Source: an uncultured Acidobacteriota bacterium (GTDB taxonomy: Bacteria; Acidobacteriota; UBA6911; RPQK01; JAJDTT01). Taken from it: a DNA stretch of 64,000 nt. Every line of letters starts with the position of its first letter. Positions within the stretch are counted from its first letter, which is position 1. This document shows positions 8,582 through 17,565 of this stretch, piece by piece. Location of the stretch: contig CATOST010000010.1 of assembly GCA_951812665.1 (NCBI GenBank), positions 22,229 to 86,228 of the forward strand. The letters run 5' to 3'. Under the pieces are notes generated by a model. The model was not told the DNA's origin. It ran no database searches and saw nothing but the letters and a program-made list of their open reading frames with translations. The position numbers and the translations under genes are program-made.

Positions 8582-9784
8582 ATGAGACGAGGTCTTTCCA
8601 TCGCGTGTTCAGTGTTGGTCTTGACGGTTTCGGTTGCGGTCTCGGCAGAGCGGCACAAGGTTGTGGCTCCTCCGGGGACCGGGATGGGACTTCCCTTCAG
8701 TCCGGCGATCGAGGCGGACGGCATTCTTTATTTGTCCGGTGCCCTGGGCAATACGCCGGGGACCCGCGAGGTCAAGGGGGACATTCGGGTCCAGACTCGC
8801 CAGACTCTCGAGAATCTGGGAACGGTACTGAAGGCAGCGGGCATGGGCTTCGCCGACGTGGTCAGCGCCAACGTGTTTCTTTCGGACACCCGTCTTTTTT
8901 CGCCCTTCAACCAAGTCTACCGGGAGTATTTTCCCGAGAATCCGCCGGCGCGGGCCACCGTGGAAGGGGCCATCGTCTTTCCCAAGGCGGTGGTGGAGAT
9001 CGCCCTGGTGGCCGCGCGGCCCGAACGGGCGAAGACCATCGTCACGCCGAGCGGATGGAAGCGGCCGGGCTCTCCATCCAGTTGGGGGGTATTGGCCGGG
9101 GACACCCTGTTCGTCTCGGGCATCATCAGCAGCGATCCGGTCACCGGGAAGTCGAAGGCTGGCGACGTCTCTTCCCAGACCCGCACCGTGCTGGAGAATG
9201 TCGGGGCCATCCTGCGGGAGGCCGGCATGGACTATGGGGACGTGGTCTCCTCCAAGGTCTTTCTGGCCGATTCGCGCGACTTTTCCGAAATGAACCGGGT
9301 CTACCGCTCCTTCTTTCCCCAGGACCCTCCGGCCCGGGCCACCAGCCAGACCAGGCTCATGCACCAGGATTGGAAGGTGGAGATCCAGTGCGTCGCGGTG
9401 CGGGGAGGCGCCCGGCAGGTGGTGGCCGCGGCGGGGGAACCCCTTCCGGCCAGTCCCTACTCCCCGGGAATCCGAGCCGGCGGACGGCTCTACCTGGCAG
9501 GCATGGTGGGCCGGGGAAAGAGCGGCTGGGCCGACGGGATCGAGGCCCAGACCCGGCAGACCCTGGAGAATCTCCGTGCGGTCCTGACCCAGGCGGGACT
9601 GGACTTCGGCCACGTGGTGGAAGCCAACGTCTATCTGTCCGACATCCGCTACTATGCCCAGATGAATCAGGTCTACAAGACGGTCTTCCCCGGAGCGCCG
9701 CCAGCCCGGGCCACCTTTGGCTCGGTGCTGATGTCGCCGGATGCCCTGGTGGAGATCATGATGACGGCCCACGAGGCTCCGTAA
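8582..9784 (+). CDS. Secreted protein with three tandem RidA (YjgF/UK114) domains
   Basis: 400 residues. After a signal peptide (1-22, LVLTVSVAVSA) come three complete RidA-type domains at about 28-147, 155-275 and 285-398. Each has the family landmarks: QTRQTLENLG or equivalent, a VVxxxVFLxD or VVEANVYLSD strand, PPARAT with the catalytic-site Arg, and a terminal VEI strand with the conserved Glu (VVEIALVAA, KVEIQCVAV, LVEIMMTAH). Normal RidA is a cytosolic homotrimer of single domains that deaminates reactive enamines/imines. Here one chain could form a pseudo-trimer and would act in the periplasm. The substrate is unknown. The next gene, a phosphoribosyltransferase, follows 52 bp later. 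Confidence 0.88.
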   Translation: MRRGLSIACSVLVLTVSVAVSAERHKVVAPPGTGMGLPFSPAIEADGILYLSGALGNTPGTREVKGDIRVQTRQTLENLGTVLKAAGMGFADVVSANVFLSDTRLFSPFNQVYREYFPENPPARATVEGAIVFPKAVVEIALVAARPERAKTIVTPSGWKRPGSPSSWGVLAGDTLFVSGIISSDPVTGKSKAGDVSSQTRTVLENVGAILREAGMDYGDVVSSKVFLADSRDFSEMNRVYRSFFPQDPPARATSQTRLMHQDWKVEIQCVAVRGGARQVVAAAGEPLPASPYSPGIRAGGRLYLAGMVGRGKSGWADGIEAQTRQTLENLRAVLTQAGLDFGHVVEANVYLSDIRYYAQMNQVYKTVFPGAPPARATFGSVLMSPDALVEIMMTAHEAP

Positions 9785-9836
9785 CGAACTTCGGGGGAGG
9801 ACTTCGGAGCGGAATTCACTCTTCGCGAGGTGACAG

Positions 9837-10454
9837 GTGAAAGCGACGATCCTCTCCTTCTCCGGCAAACAGGATCTGCTGGAGGGCTTGGTCGGCGCCG
9901 GGGCCATCCTCTTGGGAGCGGAAGTGCAGCGCCGTTACGGCCTGCGAACTCCCGTCTTCATCGATCTTCGAACCGCCATCTACACCGATCTGGCTCTCTT
10001 CTCACTTCTGGGCTCCAGTTTCGCCGAGATCCTGGAGAGATGGTCGACCCCCGAGACGCCCCAACAGGTGATCGGCGTCCCCGACACCGGCATCCCTCTC
10101 GCCACGGCGGCCTCCCTGGCCAGCCTCCGGCAAGGGCGGGAACCCTTCATTACGCTCTCGGTGTTGCGAAAACAGGCTCGAATCTATCCCGGCGAGATCG
10201 TCTCCGAGTTCGTCGGCAGGCCGGATCCGAGCCGGGAGACCAACCTGATCGACGACGTCGTCGCCTCGGGGGGCAGCCTCCGGCGGGCAGTGGTGCGCCT
10301 GCGGGAATCGGAGATCCCGATCGGACGCATCGTGGTCTGCGTCGACCGGGAGCAGGGGGGCGTCGACGCTCTGGCCGACCTGGGGATTCCCATCTACGCC
10401 CTGTTCAATCTCGCGGAGATCGGAGCCTTTTGCAAGGAGCGGAAGCTGATCTGA
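9837..10454 (+). CDS. Orotate-phosphoribosyltransferase-like PRTase
   Basis: 205 residues, type I phosphoribosyltransferase fold. The PRPP-binding loop is NLIDDVVASGGSLRRAV (two acidic residues followed by a small-residue loop), and QQVIGVPDTGIPLATA matches the orotate-PRTase-type first loop. A GTG start is used, with GAGG upstream. The family joins a base to PRPP to make a nucleotide; pyrE is the nearest type, but without a pyrimidine gene context I call only the family. It may be co-transcribed with the upstream RidA-like gene. Confidence 0.72.
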   Translation: MKATILSFSGKQDLLEGLVGAGAILLGAEVQRRYGLRTPVFIDLRTAIYTDLALFSLLGSSFAEILERWSTPETPQQVIGVPDTGIPLATAASLASLRQGREPFITLSVLRKQARIYPGEIVSEFVGRPDPSRETNLIDDVVASGGSLRRAVVRLRESEIPIGRIVVCVDREQGGVDALADLGIPIYALFNLAEIGAFCKERKLI

Positions 10455-10571
10455 GGAGTTTTTTCAGACGAACAGAGTCGAATGGTTGCCCTGCACCCGC
10501 TCAGTCCATGGTTCAGCCCCAGCTTGCCGGCGCGTGGCAGGAACGGCCACGCTCTACCGAATACAACGAAC

Positions 10572-11213
10572 TCATTCCGAAATCCGTTGAAGGCGCTCCC
10601 AGTCGGCGGGGGTGTTCACGTTGAGAAAACCCTCGTCCGCCAAGTTCCATTCGCCGGCCGAAAGGACGTGAACCCGCAGGTCCTCCGCTTCCAACACGGA
10701 ATCGACCCGCCGGGCGCCCGCTTCCAGGAGTCTTCGGATCGGGTCGGCAGCAGCGCGGGAATAGTAGGCGCACAGGGGATGGAACCCACCCTTGGAGTCC
10801 CGGGGAACCACCACGTCGAAATCGCAGCCGATCTTGGCCAGGACCCGGTAGAGCCGGGGGGAGACCAAGGGCGTGTCGCAGGGAATGAAGTAATTGCCCC
10901 GGGAACGGGAAGCGGTCAATGCAGTGAACACCGCCGCCAAGGGACCCGCCCCGGAAACCCGGTCCACCAACACGGGCAGGCGTAAGCTCCGAAACCGCTC
11001 CCGGGAGTCGGCCACGATCGTTACGGGCAGGCCCACCGACTCCAGACAGCGTCGGGAGGCCTCGATCAGGCGTAATCCGCGGTAGCGCAGGAAAGCCTTG
11101 TCCCGCCCCAGCCGCCCGCTCTTCCCCCCGGCCAGGATGAACCCCTCACCCTTCAGGGGAATCTCCGGCAGTTTGGGATCGATCGAAGCGCTCATCCTCG
11201 AGTCGCCACGCAT
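10572..11213 (-). CDS. mobA: Molybdenum cofactor guanylyltransferase
   Basis: 213 residues with the nucleotide-binding signature GFILAGGKSGRLGRDKAF at about 24-41 and the second motif FIPCDTPLVSPRLY. MobA attaches GMP to molybdopterin to make the bis-MGD cofactor of DMSO-reductase-family enzymes in the cytoplasm. The C-terminal FLNVNTPADWERL is typical. The start could be the first ATG or the internal ATG at 11195. No other molybdenum genes are in the window. The gap 10455-10571 holds nothing I recognise. Confidence 0.88.
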   Translation of the reverse strand: MRGDSRMSASIDPKLPEIPLKGEGFILAGGKSGRLGRDKAFLRYRGLRLIEASRRCLESVGLPVTIVADSRERFRSLRLPVLVDRVSGAGPLAAVFTALTASRSRGNYFIPCDTPLVSPRLYRVLAKIGCDFDVVVPRDSKGGFHPLCAYYSRAAADPIRRLLEAGARRVDSVLEAEDLRVHVLSAGEWNLADEGFLNVNTPADWERLQRISE

Positions 11214-11284
11214 TTCAGGAAATCGTCAAGTGCGAGTGCCATACTCGGTGCAACACAGAACTATCACCACCGGCTGTTAGGATA

Positions 11285-12553
11285 TTGCACCGATTCATGC
11301 GCCGATACACCCGTTGCAGTGCCGTTTTCGTGTTCCTCGCCCTGACCGGCACGGCCCTGAACACCGTTTACGGTGAGCTCCTTTTGAGACCCGTCGATCC
11401 CCGGGAAGTGGGAGTCTCCCCTCAGAGACTCGAAAAGCTGGACGCGATCACACTGGAGCACATCGAAAAGAAGCAGTTTCCGGGAGCCGTCATTCTCGTC
11501 GCCCGAAAAGGGGGCATCGTCTACCGGAAGGCCTTCGGCGATCGAACCGTCTCCCCCAGCCGCTCGCCCCTGGAAGTGGACACCATCTTCGACATGGCCT
11601 CCCTGACCAAGATCATGCCCACGGCCCTCTCCATCATGATCCTGGTGGAGGAAGGGCGCCTCTCTCTTTCCGACCCGGTCTCCAAGCATCTCAACCGTTT
11701 TTCCCAGTACGGCAAGCACCGGGTGACTGTGCGGCAGCTCCTGACCCACTATTCGGGACTGCGCCCCAGTCTGAGCCTGAAGACCAAGTGGTCGGGTTAC
11801 GAGACGGCCGTCGCCCGGGCCTGCCGGGAGCGACTGGCGACCCGGCCCGGCGCGCGTTTCAAATACAGCGACATCAATTACGTGGTTCTCGGCGAGCTGG
11901 TACGGCTCATCTCGGGAGACCATCTGGACGCGTTCTCACGAAAACGGGTCTTCGAACCGCTGGGCATGAAGGACACCTCCTTCAATCCAAGGGAGCGAAT
12001 GAAGTCCAGGATCGCTCCCACCGAACGGCATGAAGGAAAGTTCCTTCACGGAAGGGTCCACGACCCCACCGCTCGGCGAATGGGAGGATGCGCCGGACAC
12101 GCCGGGGTCTTTTCCACCGCCGACGACGTGGCCCGGTACGGGCAGATGATCCTCAACGGGGGCGTCTACGACGGCAGGCGAATCCTTTCGCCGCTCGCCG
12201 TCCTGCAGATGACCACGCCTCAGTCTCCAACCGGAAAGCCGGTGCTTCGGGGCCTTGGATTCGACATCCACAGCCGGTACCACGCCCCGCGTGGAGACCT
12301 CTTCCCGGTGGGGTCCTTCGGCCACAGCGGCTTCACCGGGACCTCCCTCTGGATCGACCCCTACACGGAAACCCTGGTGGTGATTCTGACCAGCCGGCTC
12401 CATCCCAGAGGGCGCGGTGACGCGGTGCCTTTCCGCAAGCGGGTGGCTTCGGTGGTGGGAGCCTCCATCGTCGACCGGGTGCCGATCGAATCCATCCGCC
12501 AAGCGCTGTGGAGCGGGTCCGCCACCTCGGCGGTCGTCAGCCGAACTCGCTGA
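11285..12553 (+). CDS. Serine hydrolase of the beta-lactamase/DD-peptidase (class C-like) family
   Basis: 422 residues with a signal peptide (FVFLALTGTALNTVYG). The active-site Ser-x-x-Lys is in MASLTKIM, the second motif is YSD (FKYSDINYV) where class C enzymes have Tyr-x-Asn, and the third is GHSG (SFGHSGFTGTSLW). The protein probably acts in the periplasm on a beta-lactam-like, D-peptide or ester substrate; this broad family rarely means antibiotic resistance. The start is either TTG at 11285 or ATG at 11297, since the only Shine-Dalgarno-like AGGA (11279) is poorly spaced for both. The gene ends 17 bp inside the convergent ThDP-enzyme gene. Confidence 0.83.
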   Translation: MHRFMRRYTRCSAVFVFLALTGTALNTVYGELLLRPVDPREVGVSPQRLEKLDAITLEHIEKKQFPGAVILVARKGGIVYRKAFGDRTVSPSRSPLEVDTIFDMASLTKIMPTALSIMILVEEGRLSLSDPVSKHLNRFSQYGKHRVTVRQLLTHYSGLRPSLSLKTKWSGYETAVARACRERLATRPGARFKYSDINYVVLGELVRLISGDHLDAFSRKRVFEPLGMKDTSFNPRERMKSRIAPTERHEGKFLHGRVHDPTARRMGGCAGHAGVFSTADDVARYGQMILNGGVYDGRRILSPLAVLQMTTPQSPTGKPVLRGLGFDIHSRYHAPRGDLFPVGSFGHSGFTGTSLWIDPYTETLVVILTSRLHPRGRGDAVPFRKRVASVVGASIVDRVPIESIRQALWSGSATSAVVSRTR

Positions 12554-14174
12554 ACCCCCGGGGAATCCTCACGTCGATCAAGGTGGTCCGATCGGCTCCG
12601 ACGGCTTCTTCCAGAACCGGCAGCAATTCGGCCAGAGAGTCGACCCGCGCTCCGGCGACGCCGTAACCCTCTGCAATCTTAACGAAATCGGGGTTGACCA
12701 GATCGGTTCCCAGGTACCTGCCGCCGTAGCTGTTCTTCTGCATCCACTTCAAGACGCCCCACGCCTCGTCGTTGAAGAGGACAACCGTCACGTTCAAGCC
12801 ATATTGGACGGAGGTCGCCAACTCGGCCATGCAGTACTGGAATCCGCCGTCCCCCGAAAAGCAGACCACGGGGGTTGCAGAATTGGCCGCCTTGGCCCCG
12901 AGGGCGGCCGGGAAGGAGAAACCGATGCCGACCCAGCCGTAGGGGTTCAGGAAGGTGCGGGGCGAATAGACCTGAAAAGCCCGGCTGGCGCGGCTGGCGG
13001 GGACGGTCGTGTCCCAAGTGGTGACGGTCTCCCGGGGCAGGACGCTCCGGATGGCCTCCATGGCCCGGGTCTCGGACGGCCATTCACGCTGGAGCTCGGC
13101 GCGGATACGCCGTTTGAGATTCCGGATCTCGTCACGGTATCCGGCTCCGGTCGAGACGTCCCGACCCCGGATCCGCTCCAGGATCTGACCCGCCACGGCG
13201 CCGCCGTCGGCCAGGACGCCCAGGCTGACGGGATAGTTCCGTCCCAGGTAGTCCGGGTCCAGAACCACCTGCACCAACTGGTCCGGGAATCGGACCCCGA
13301 GCTGCACCGTGCTGCGATGGATGAGGCCGGACCCCAGAGCCAATACCAGGTCACACTCCGGGATGAAATCGTGGACCGGGTTCCGGGCCCAGATCCGCTG
13401 TCCCAGGCAGGTGCCCAGGGAGAGGGGGTGGTCCTCGGGGAAAGCGTCCTTGGCGCCGTCTCCGGTGACGACGGGGGCGCCCAGAGCCTCGGCCAGGAGG
13501 ATCAGCGTCCCGTGGGCCCCGGAATGAGACAACTCCTCACCGGCCCAGATCAGGGGCCGCTCGGCCCGCCGCAGGGCGGCCAGAATCTGTTCCAACTCCT
13601 CCTCACCCGCGCCCGGCGTTTCGGGGAGAGCCGGAAGATCGCCGCCCGGACCGCAGCGATCTCCCAGAAGATCGGTGGGAAACTGGAGGACTGCGGGGCG
13701 CCGGCGCCCGGAGGACAATGCCGCGAAAGCCTCGTCCACGGCCGGAACCAGGGTCTGGGGATCCTCCACGCGGCGAGCGTGGCCCGTCACCGAGCGCAGC
13801 ATCCGGAACTGCTGCTTGGGTTCATGGATCAGGCCCAGACCGGTTTCCCGCTCACCTCGGCCGACGGTGGTGGTCAAATGCAATACGGGAGAACTGGAAT
13901 GATAAGCCTCCCCCACCGAGTGCATGGAGTTGGCCGCACCGGGTCCGGTGCTGGTAACCAGAACACCGGGCCGGCCGCTGGAGCGGGCGTACCCGTCGGC
14001 CATGAAGCCGCAGCCCAATTCCGACCGGCCCCCGATGTGGCGCACCCGGTTCTGGTGCCGGTAGAGGGCGTCGAAGAGTTCCAGGTTGTGGATGGAAATG
14101 ATGCCGAACAGGAGGTCGACGCCGTGTAGCGCCAAACGCTCCACGAGTGCCTCGCCGCCGGTCCTTTTGGCCAT
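12537..14174 (-). CDS. Thiamine-diphosphate enzyme, acetolactate-synthase-like
   Basis: 545 residues from ATG at 14174 (MAKRTGGEAL). N-terminal Pyr domain with the activating Glu in GGRSELGCGFMADGYAR; central FAD/NAD-like domain; C-terminal PP domain with the metal/ThDP motif GDGGFQYCMAELATS...NDEAWG. This is the acetolactate synthase/benzoylformate decarboxylase superfamily. It lies downstream of ilvC on the same strand, which would fit a branched-chain role, but the Pyr-domain sequence is divergent and no ilvN regulatory subunit is present. A different 2-oxoacid decarboxylase or carboligase is equally possible. A repeat segment separates it from ilvC. Confidence 0.78.
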   Translation of the reverse strand: MAKRTGGEALVERLALHGVDLLFGIISIHNLELFDALYRHQNRVRHIGGRSELGCGFMADGYARSSGRPGVLVTSTGPGAANSMHSVGEAYHSSSPVLHLTTTVGRGERETGLGLIHEPKQQFRMLRSVTGHARRVEDPQTLVPAVDEAFAALSSGRRRPAVLQFPTDLLGDRCGPGGDLPALPETPGAGEEELEQILAALRRAERPLIWAGEELSHSGAHGTLILLAEALGAPVVTGDGAKDAFPEDHPLSLGTCLGQRIWARNPVHDFIPECDLVLALGSGLIHRSTVQLGVRFPDQLVQVVLDPDYLGRNYPVSLGVLADGGAVAGQILERIRGRDVSTGAGYRDEIRNLKRRIRAELQREWPSETRAMEAIRSVLPRETVTTWDTTVPASRASRAFQVYSPRTFLNPYGWVGIGFSFPAALGAKAANSATPVVCFSGDGGFQYCMAELATSVQYGLNVTVVLFNDEAWGVLKWMQKNSYGGRYLGTDLVNPDFVKIAEGYGVAGARVDSLAELLPVLEEAVGADRTTLIDVRIPRGFSEFG

Positions 14175-14198
14175 CTCAGCTGTCCGGGGGTACGAAGA

Positions 14199-14290
14199 GG
14201 GCGGCCACAAGGGCCGCCCCTACACCATATTTCTTACCGGGGCGGCGCGATACACGTTTTCTTGCCGGGGCGGTGCGATGCCCGCGCAGG
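14199..14290. repeat. Family-2 hairpin followed by an imperfect tandem repeat
   Basis: GGGCGGCC, loop ACAAG, GGCCGCCC (14199-14219) followed by CTACA. Then come two imperfect copies of about 31 bp beginning CTTACCGGGGCGGCGCGAT and CTTGCCGGGGCGGTGCGAT, each with TTT before it. This lies between the ilvC stop and the ThDP-enzyme start on the minus strand. The rest of 14175-14343 shows nothing else. Confidence 0.7.
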
Positions 14291-14343
14291 AATCTCGCCA
14301 TGCGCTCAGCGACCGGGCCCAAAACTCGGGCCAGATCCGTTGT

Positions 14344-15402
14344 TCATTCCTCGGACTGGCGTTCCGGGCGGAGTTCGCGGACCACCTTGCCGATCCGCCA
14401 CATCTCCGACTCCTCGACCTCCTTCAGCTCCCGGGTGAGAGCCTCCCGGTAATCGGAAGCCCGGTTTGCGGCCAGGACCCGGCGGGTTTCGTCCCCGCGA
14501 GCCACCTTGTCGTAGAGTTCCTCGAAGATCGGAACGTTGGCGTCGCGGAAGCGCTTGAACCAGTCCAGAGCACCCCGTTGGGCCGTGGTGGAGCAGTTGG
14601 CGTACATCCAGTCCATCCCGTTCTCGGCAATGAGCGGATACAGGCTCTGGGTGGCCTCTTCCACGGTCTCGTTGAAGGCCTCCTGGGGACTGTGGCCCCG
14701 GGCCCTCAGGACCTCGTACTGGGCCAGCCAGAGTCCGTAGATGGCGCCCATCAGGACCCCCCTCTCGCCCGTCAGGTCACTGTAGACTTCCTTTTTGAAG
14801 TCGGTCTCGAAAAGGAACCCGGACCCGATGGCGATTCCCAGGGCCAGGCAGCGCTCCCGGGCGCGGCCCGTATAGTCCTGATCCACCGCGTAGCTGGAAT
14901 TGATCCCCCGGCCCTCGAGGAAGAGCCGCCTCACGGTGGTCCCGGAGCCCTTGGGCGCCACCAGGATGACGTCGATGTCGGGCGGCGGAACTACTCCGGT
15001 CTGGTCGCTGTAGGTGAGGGCGAAGCCGTGGGAAAAGCAGAGGGCGTCGCCCGGCTTGAAGTGGGGCTTGATATGGGACCACTGCTGTCCCTGGCCGGCG
15101 TCGCTCAACAGGTACATGACCAGCGTGGACCGCTCCACCACCTCGGTGATGTCCTCGATCAGGTTGACGCCCGGAACCCAGCCGTCCTCGACCGCCTTCT
15201 TCCAGCCATTGCCGCCGCGGCGCTGGCCGACGATGACCTCGATCCCGTTGTCCCGGCAGTTCAGGGACTGGCCATGGCCCTGAGGACCATATCCAATGAC
15301 GCCGACGCGCTCGCGACCCAGGATCTCCCGGACTTTTTCCATCGGATAGTCGCTGCGCTCGATCACGTCCTCGACATAATCTCCGATCTGGATTCTTCTC
15401 AT
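14344..15402 (-). CDS. ilvC: Ketol-acid reductoisomerase
   Basis: 352 residues, short (class I-like) form. The Rossmann NAD(P)-binding loop GVIGYGPQGHGQSLNCRDNG (about 34-53) and the knotted C-terminal domain with conserved acidic metal ligands (VYSDLTGERGVLMGAIYG, NETVEEATQSLYPLIAENG) identify it. It isomerises and reduces acetolactate or acetohydroxybutyrate with Mg2+ and NAD(P)H in valine/isoleucine/leucine synthesis. The cofactor-specificity loop reads VGQRRGGNGWKK rather than the common LRxGSxSW, so NADPH versus NADH preference is open. The ATG has GAGAGGGA upstream. I see no T-box or leader-peptide attenuator in the short upstream region. Confidence 0.93.
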   Translation of the reverse strand: MRRIQIGDYVEDVIERSDYPMEKVREILGRERVGVIGYGPQGHGQSLNCRDNGIEVIVGQRRGGNGWKKAVEDGWVPGVNLIEDITEVVERSTLVMYLLSDAGQGQQWSHIKPHFKPGDALCFSHGFALTYSDQTGVVPPPDIDVILVAPKGSGTTVRRLFLEGRGINSSYAVDQDYTGRARERCLALGIAIGSGFLFETDFKKEVYSDLTGERGVLMGAIYGLWLAQYEVLRARGHSPQEAFNETVEEATQSLYPLIAENGMDWMYANCSTTAQRGALDWFKRFRDANVPIFEELYDKVARGDETRRVLAANRASDYREALTRELKEVEESEMWRIGKVVRELRPERQSEE

Positions 15403-15534
15403 GATTCCCTCTCTTTGGAAGATTCGATATCCTTCGCTTGCTCAGCAGGATGACGGAGCGAGTTTATACCAAATCCTGCAAACGCGACTCAACAGCCCCG
15501 GGACGAAGCTCCCGTGGACGGACAAGGAGCACTC

Positions 15535-15885
15535 ATGGAGATCAAGCAGGTTTGGGACCTGACCCGGTTTCGTCCCGAGAAAATGCAAAAGGTGAACCTC
15601 TTCGAGACCCCCCGAATGTTCTGCGACATCTACTGCTTCGAACCGGGCCAGGAGCAGAAGGTTCACGCCCATCACGGGAACGACAAGATCTACCACGTCC
15701 TGAAGGGACGCGGCCGCTTCACCGTAGGCAAGGAAACCCACACCCTGGAAGCAGGAGAGGCCACCTGGGCGCCGTCGGGCGAGCCCCACGGCGTGCTCAA
15801 CCATTCCGGAGATCCCCTGATCTGCCTGGTCTTCATGGCTCCCCATCCCCGACCCGGCCGATTCGCCGCGGCGGGTGAAGATTGA
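15535..15885 (+). CDS. Small cupin-2 domain protein
   Basis: 116 residues from the ATG at 15535, chosen because AAGGAG lies 7 bp upstream; an in-frame GTG 21 bp earlier is less likely. Single cupin barrel: motif 1 is KVHAHHGNDKIYHVLKG, in which the usual metal-ligand Glu is replaced by Lys, and motif 2 is GEATWAPSGEPHGVLN with the His kept. The altered first motif may mean changed metal binding or a non-enzymatic sensor role. The stop overlaps the most upstream possible start of pabB, which suggests co-translation. Confidence 0.75.
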   Translation: MEIKQVWDLTRFRPEKMQKVNLFETPRMFCDIYCFEPGQEQKVHAHHGNDKIYHVLKGRGRFTVGKETHTLEAGEATWAPSGEPHGVLNHSGDPLICLVFMAPHPRPGRFAAAGED

Positions 15886-17389
15886 AACCATGTTCTGCCG
15901 GTCCCTGCCCCTTTCCTCCGACCCCGCGACGCTGTACGCGCGGCTGAGCCGGACCGGCGGCCCCTGGGCGGCCCTGGACAGCGGTTGGAATCCCGGAGGC
16001 ACGCGCGTCGGCCCCCTCTCCCGGTTCTGCATCTGCGGCGTCGACCCGTTCGCCCTCCTCACCGCGCGGGGGAACCGGGCGATCCTGACCTGGAAAGACG
16101 GGCGCTGCGAACGAGGATCGACCCTTTCCCTCCTCCGGGACGTTCTGAGCCGCTTCCGGCTCCCGCACGCGAACTGGCCGACCCCGTTTCCGGCGGGGGC
16201 CATGGGATATTTCGGTTATGAGCTCGGGGCGCTCATGGAGCCGGCTTTCGGTGCACTATCGGGATCGGACGAAGAGACGGACCTGCCCGATCTCTGGCTG
16301 GGACTGTTCGATTCCGCCGTGACCATCGACCTGGAGCGGGAACGGATCCTGCTCACCGCCAGCGGCCAGCCCGATGCCGGTGACCGGGCCCGCCAACAAG
16401 CCGAATCCCGGATTCGCGAGCTGACCGCGGCAGTCGAATCCGCCGCAGCGGACTCGATGCAAGGCCTCGACCCGGCACCGCCGGCACCCGCCGCCAGGGA
16501 CGGCTTCGATTCCAACTTCACTCCCGCCGGGTTTGCCGGAGCCGTCAACCGGATCAAGGAGTTCATCGCCGCCGGCGACATCTACCAGGCCAACCTCTCC
16601 CAACGCTTCCGGACCCGCTACGAAGGGGATCCCTTCCGGCTCTTCCTGGGACTGCGCCAAGCGGCCCCCGCTCCCTTCTCCGCCTTCCTGGAGGGTGGAG
16701 ACTTCGCCGTGGTCAGCATGTCCCCGGAACGCTTCCTTCACCTGGACCCGGAGACGCGCCGGATCGAAACCCGTCCCATCAAGGGGACACGGCCGCGTGG
16801 GAACACCGGCGCCGAGGACCGATTGCTGGCCCGGGAGCTCGTCCGGAGCGAGAAGGACCAGGCCGAGCACGTCATGATCGTGGACCTGGAGCGGAACGAT
16901 CTGGGAAGGGTGGCCCGGGTGGGCACGGTCCAAGTCCGGGAGTTGTCGCTGTTGGAAACCTTTCCCACGCTGTTTCACCTGACCTCGACGGTGGAGGGAA
17001 TCCTGGCCCCCGGCCGCGACCGTGTGGATCTCCTCAAGGCGACCTTCCCCGGAGGCTCCATCACCGGAGCTCCCAAGATCCGGGCCATGCAGGTGATCGA
17101 CAAGCTGGAGACGGTCCGGCGAGGGATCTACACCGGGTCCCTCGGATACCTGAGCTTCAGCGGCGGGATGGATCTGAACGTGGCCATTCGCACCATCGTC
17201 ATCCAGGCAGGCCGGGCCGAATTTCACGTGGGCGCCGGAATCGTCGCCGACAGCGAACCGGAGGCGGAATACCAGGAGACGCTGGTCAAGGGCCGGTCCC
17301 TGCGGGAGGCGTTGGAGGCTGCCGAAACACGGGCTCCGGTCCCGCGGCGCCAATCCGCGGCAAGGTTGCTGGCAGATCGGATTTTCTAA
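15875..17389 (+). CDS. pabB: Aminodeoxychorismate synthase component I
   Basis: 504 residues of the chorismate-utilising enzyme family. The C-terminal domain has RPIKGTRPRG, whose Lys distinguishes PabB from anthranilate synthase TrpE, and GGSITGAPKIRAMQ. The Glu/Asp metal and substrate sites sit in IVDLERNDLGRV and GAGIVADSEPEAEYQET. It converts chorismate to 4-amino-4-deoxychorismate for folate, with ammonia from a PabA not seen here. The GTG at 15875 overlaps the cupin stop; the ATG at 15890 is an alternative. No lyase (PabC) fusion is present. Confidence 0.88.
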   Translation: MKIETMFCRSLPLSSDPATLYARLSRTGGPWAALDSGWNPGGTRVGPLSRFCICGVDPFALLTARGNRAILTWKDGRCERGSTLSLLRDVLSRFRLPHANWPTPFPAGAMGYFGYELGALMEPAFGALSGSDEETDLPDLWLGLFDSAVTIDLERERILLTASGQPDAGDRARQQAESRIRELTAAVESAAADSMQGLDPAPPAPAARDGFDSNFTPAGFAGAVNRIKEFIAAGDIYQANLSQRFRTRYEGDPFRLFLGLRQAAPAPFSAFLEGGDFAVVSMSPERFLHLDPETRRIETRPIKGTRPRGNTGAEDRLLARELVRSEKDQAEHVMIVDLERNDLGRVARVGTVQVRELSLLETFPTLFHLTSTVEGILAPGRDRVDLLKATFPGGSITGAPKIRAMQVIDKLETVRRGIYTGSLGYLSFSGGMDLNVAIRTIVIQAGRAEFHVGAGIVADSEPEAEYQETLVKGRSLREALEAAETRAPVPRRQSAARLLADRIF

Positions 17390-17449
17390 TAGAATAGCGA
17401 TCCTTCCGCCCGGAGACTTCAGGCTTGGGCGTGACGTTTCGAATATGTG

Positions 17450-17526
17450 GTGGGCGTAGCTCAGTCAGGTAGAGCACAGGGTTGTGGCCCCTGTGGCCGT
17501 GGGTTCGAGTCCCATCGCCCACCCCA
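17450..17526 (+). tRNA. tRNA-His (GTG), CCA encoded
   Basis: Cloverleaf: acceptor GTGGGCG pairs with CGCCCAC, anticodon stem CAGGG/CCCTG around TTGTGGC with anticodon GTG at 17484-17486, and T-arm GTGGGTTCGAGTCCCAT. A G at 17449 stands opposite discriminator C73 (17523), the G-1:C73 hallmark of tRNA-His. The 3' CCA is genomically encoded (17524-17526). Confidence 0.97.
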
Positions 17527-17565
17527 TGCCCGGAGAAATCCCAAATTCAAAACAATGAAGATGTA

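Noticed and set aside
15403..15534. T-box or leader-peptide attenuator upstream of ilvC
   Set aside because: The region is short and lacks a T-box sequence, a run of branched-chain codons and a terminator hairpin.
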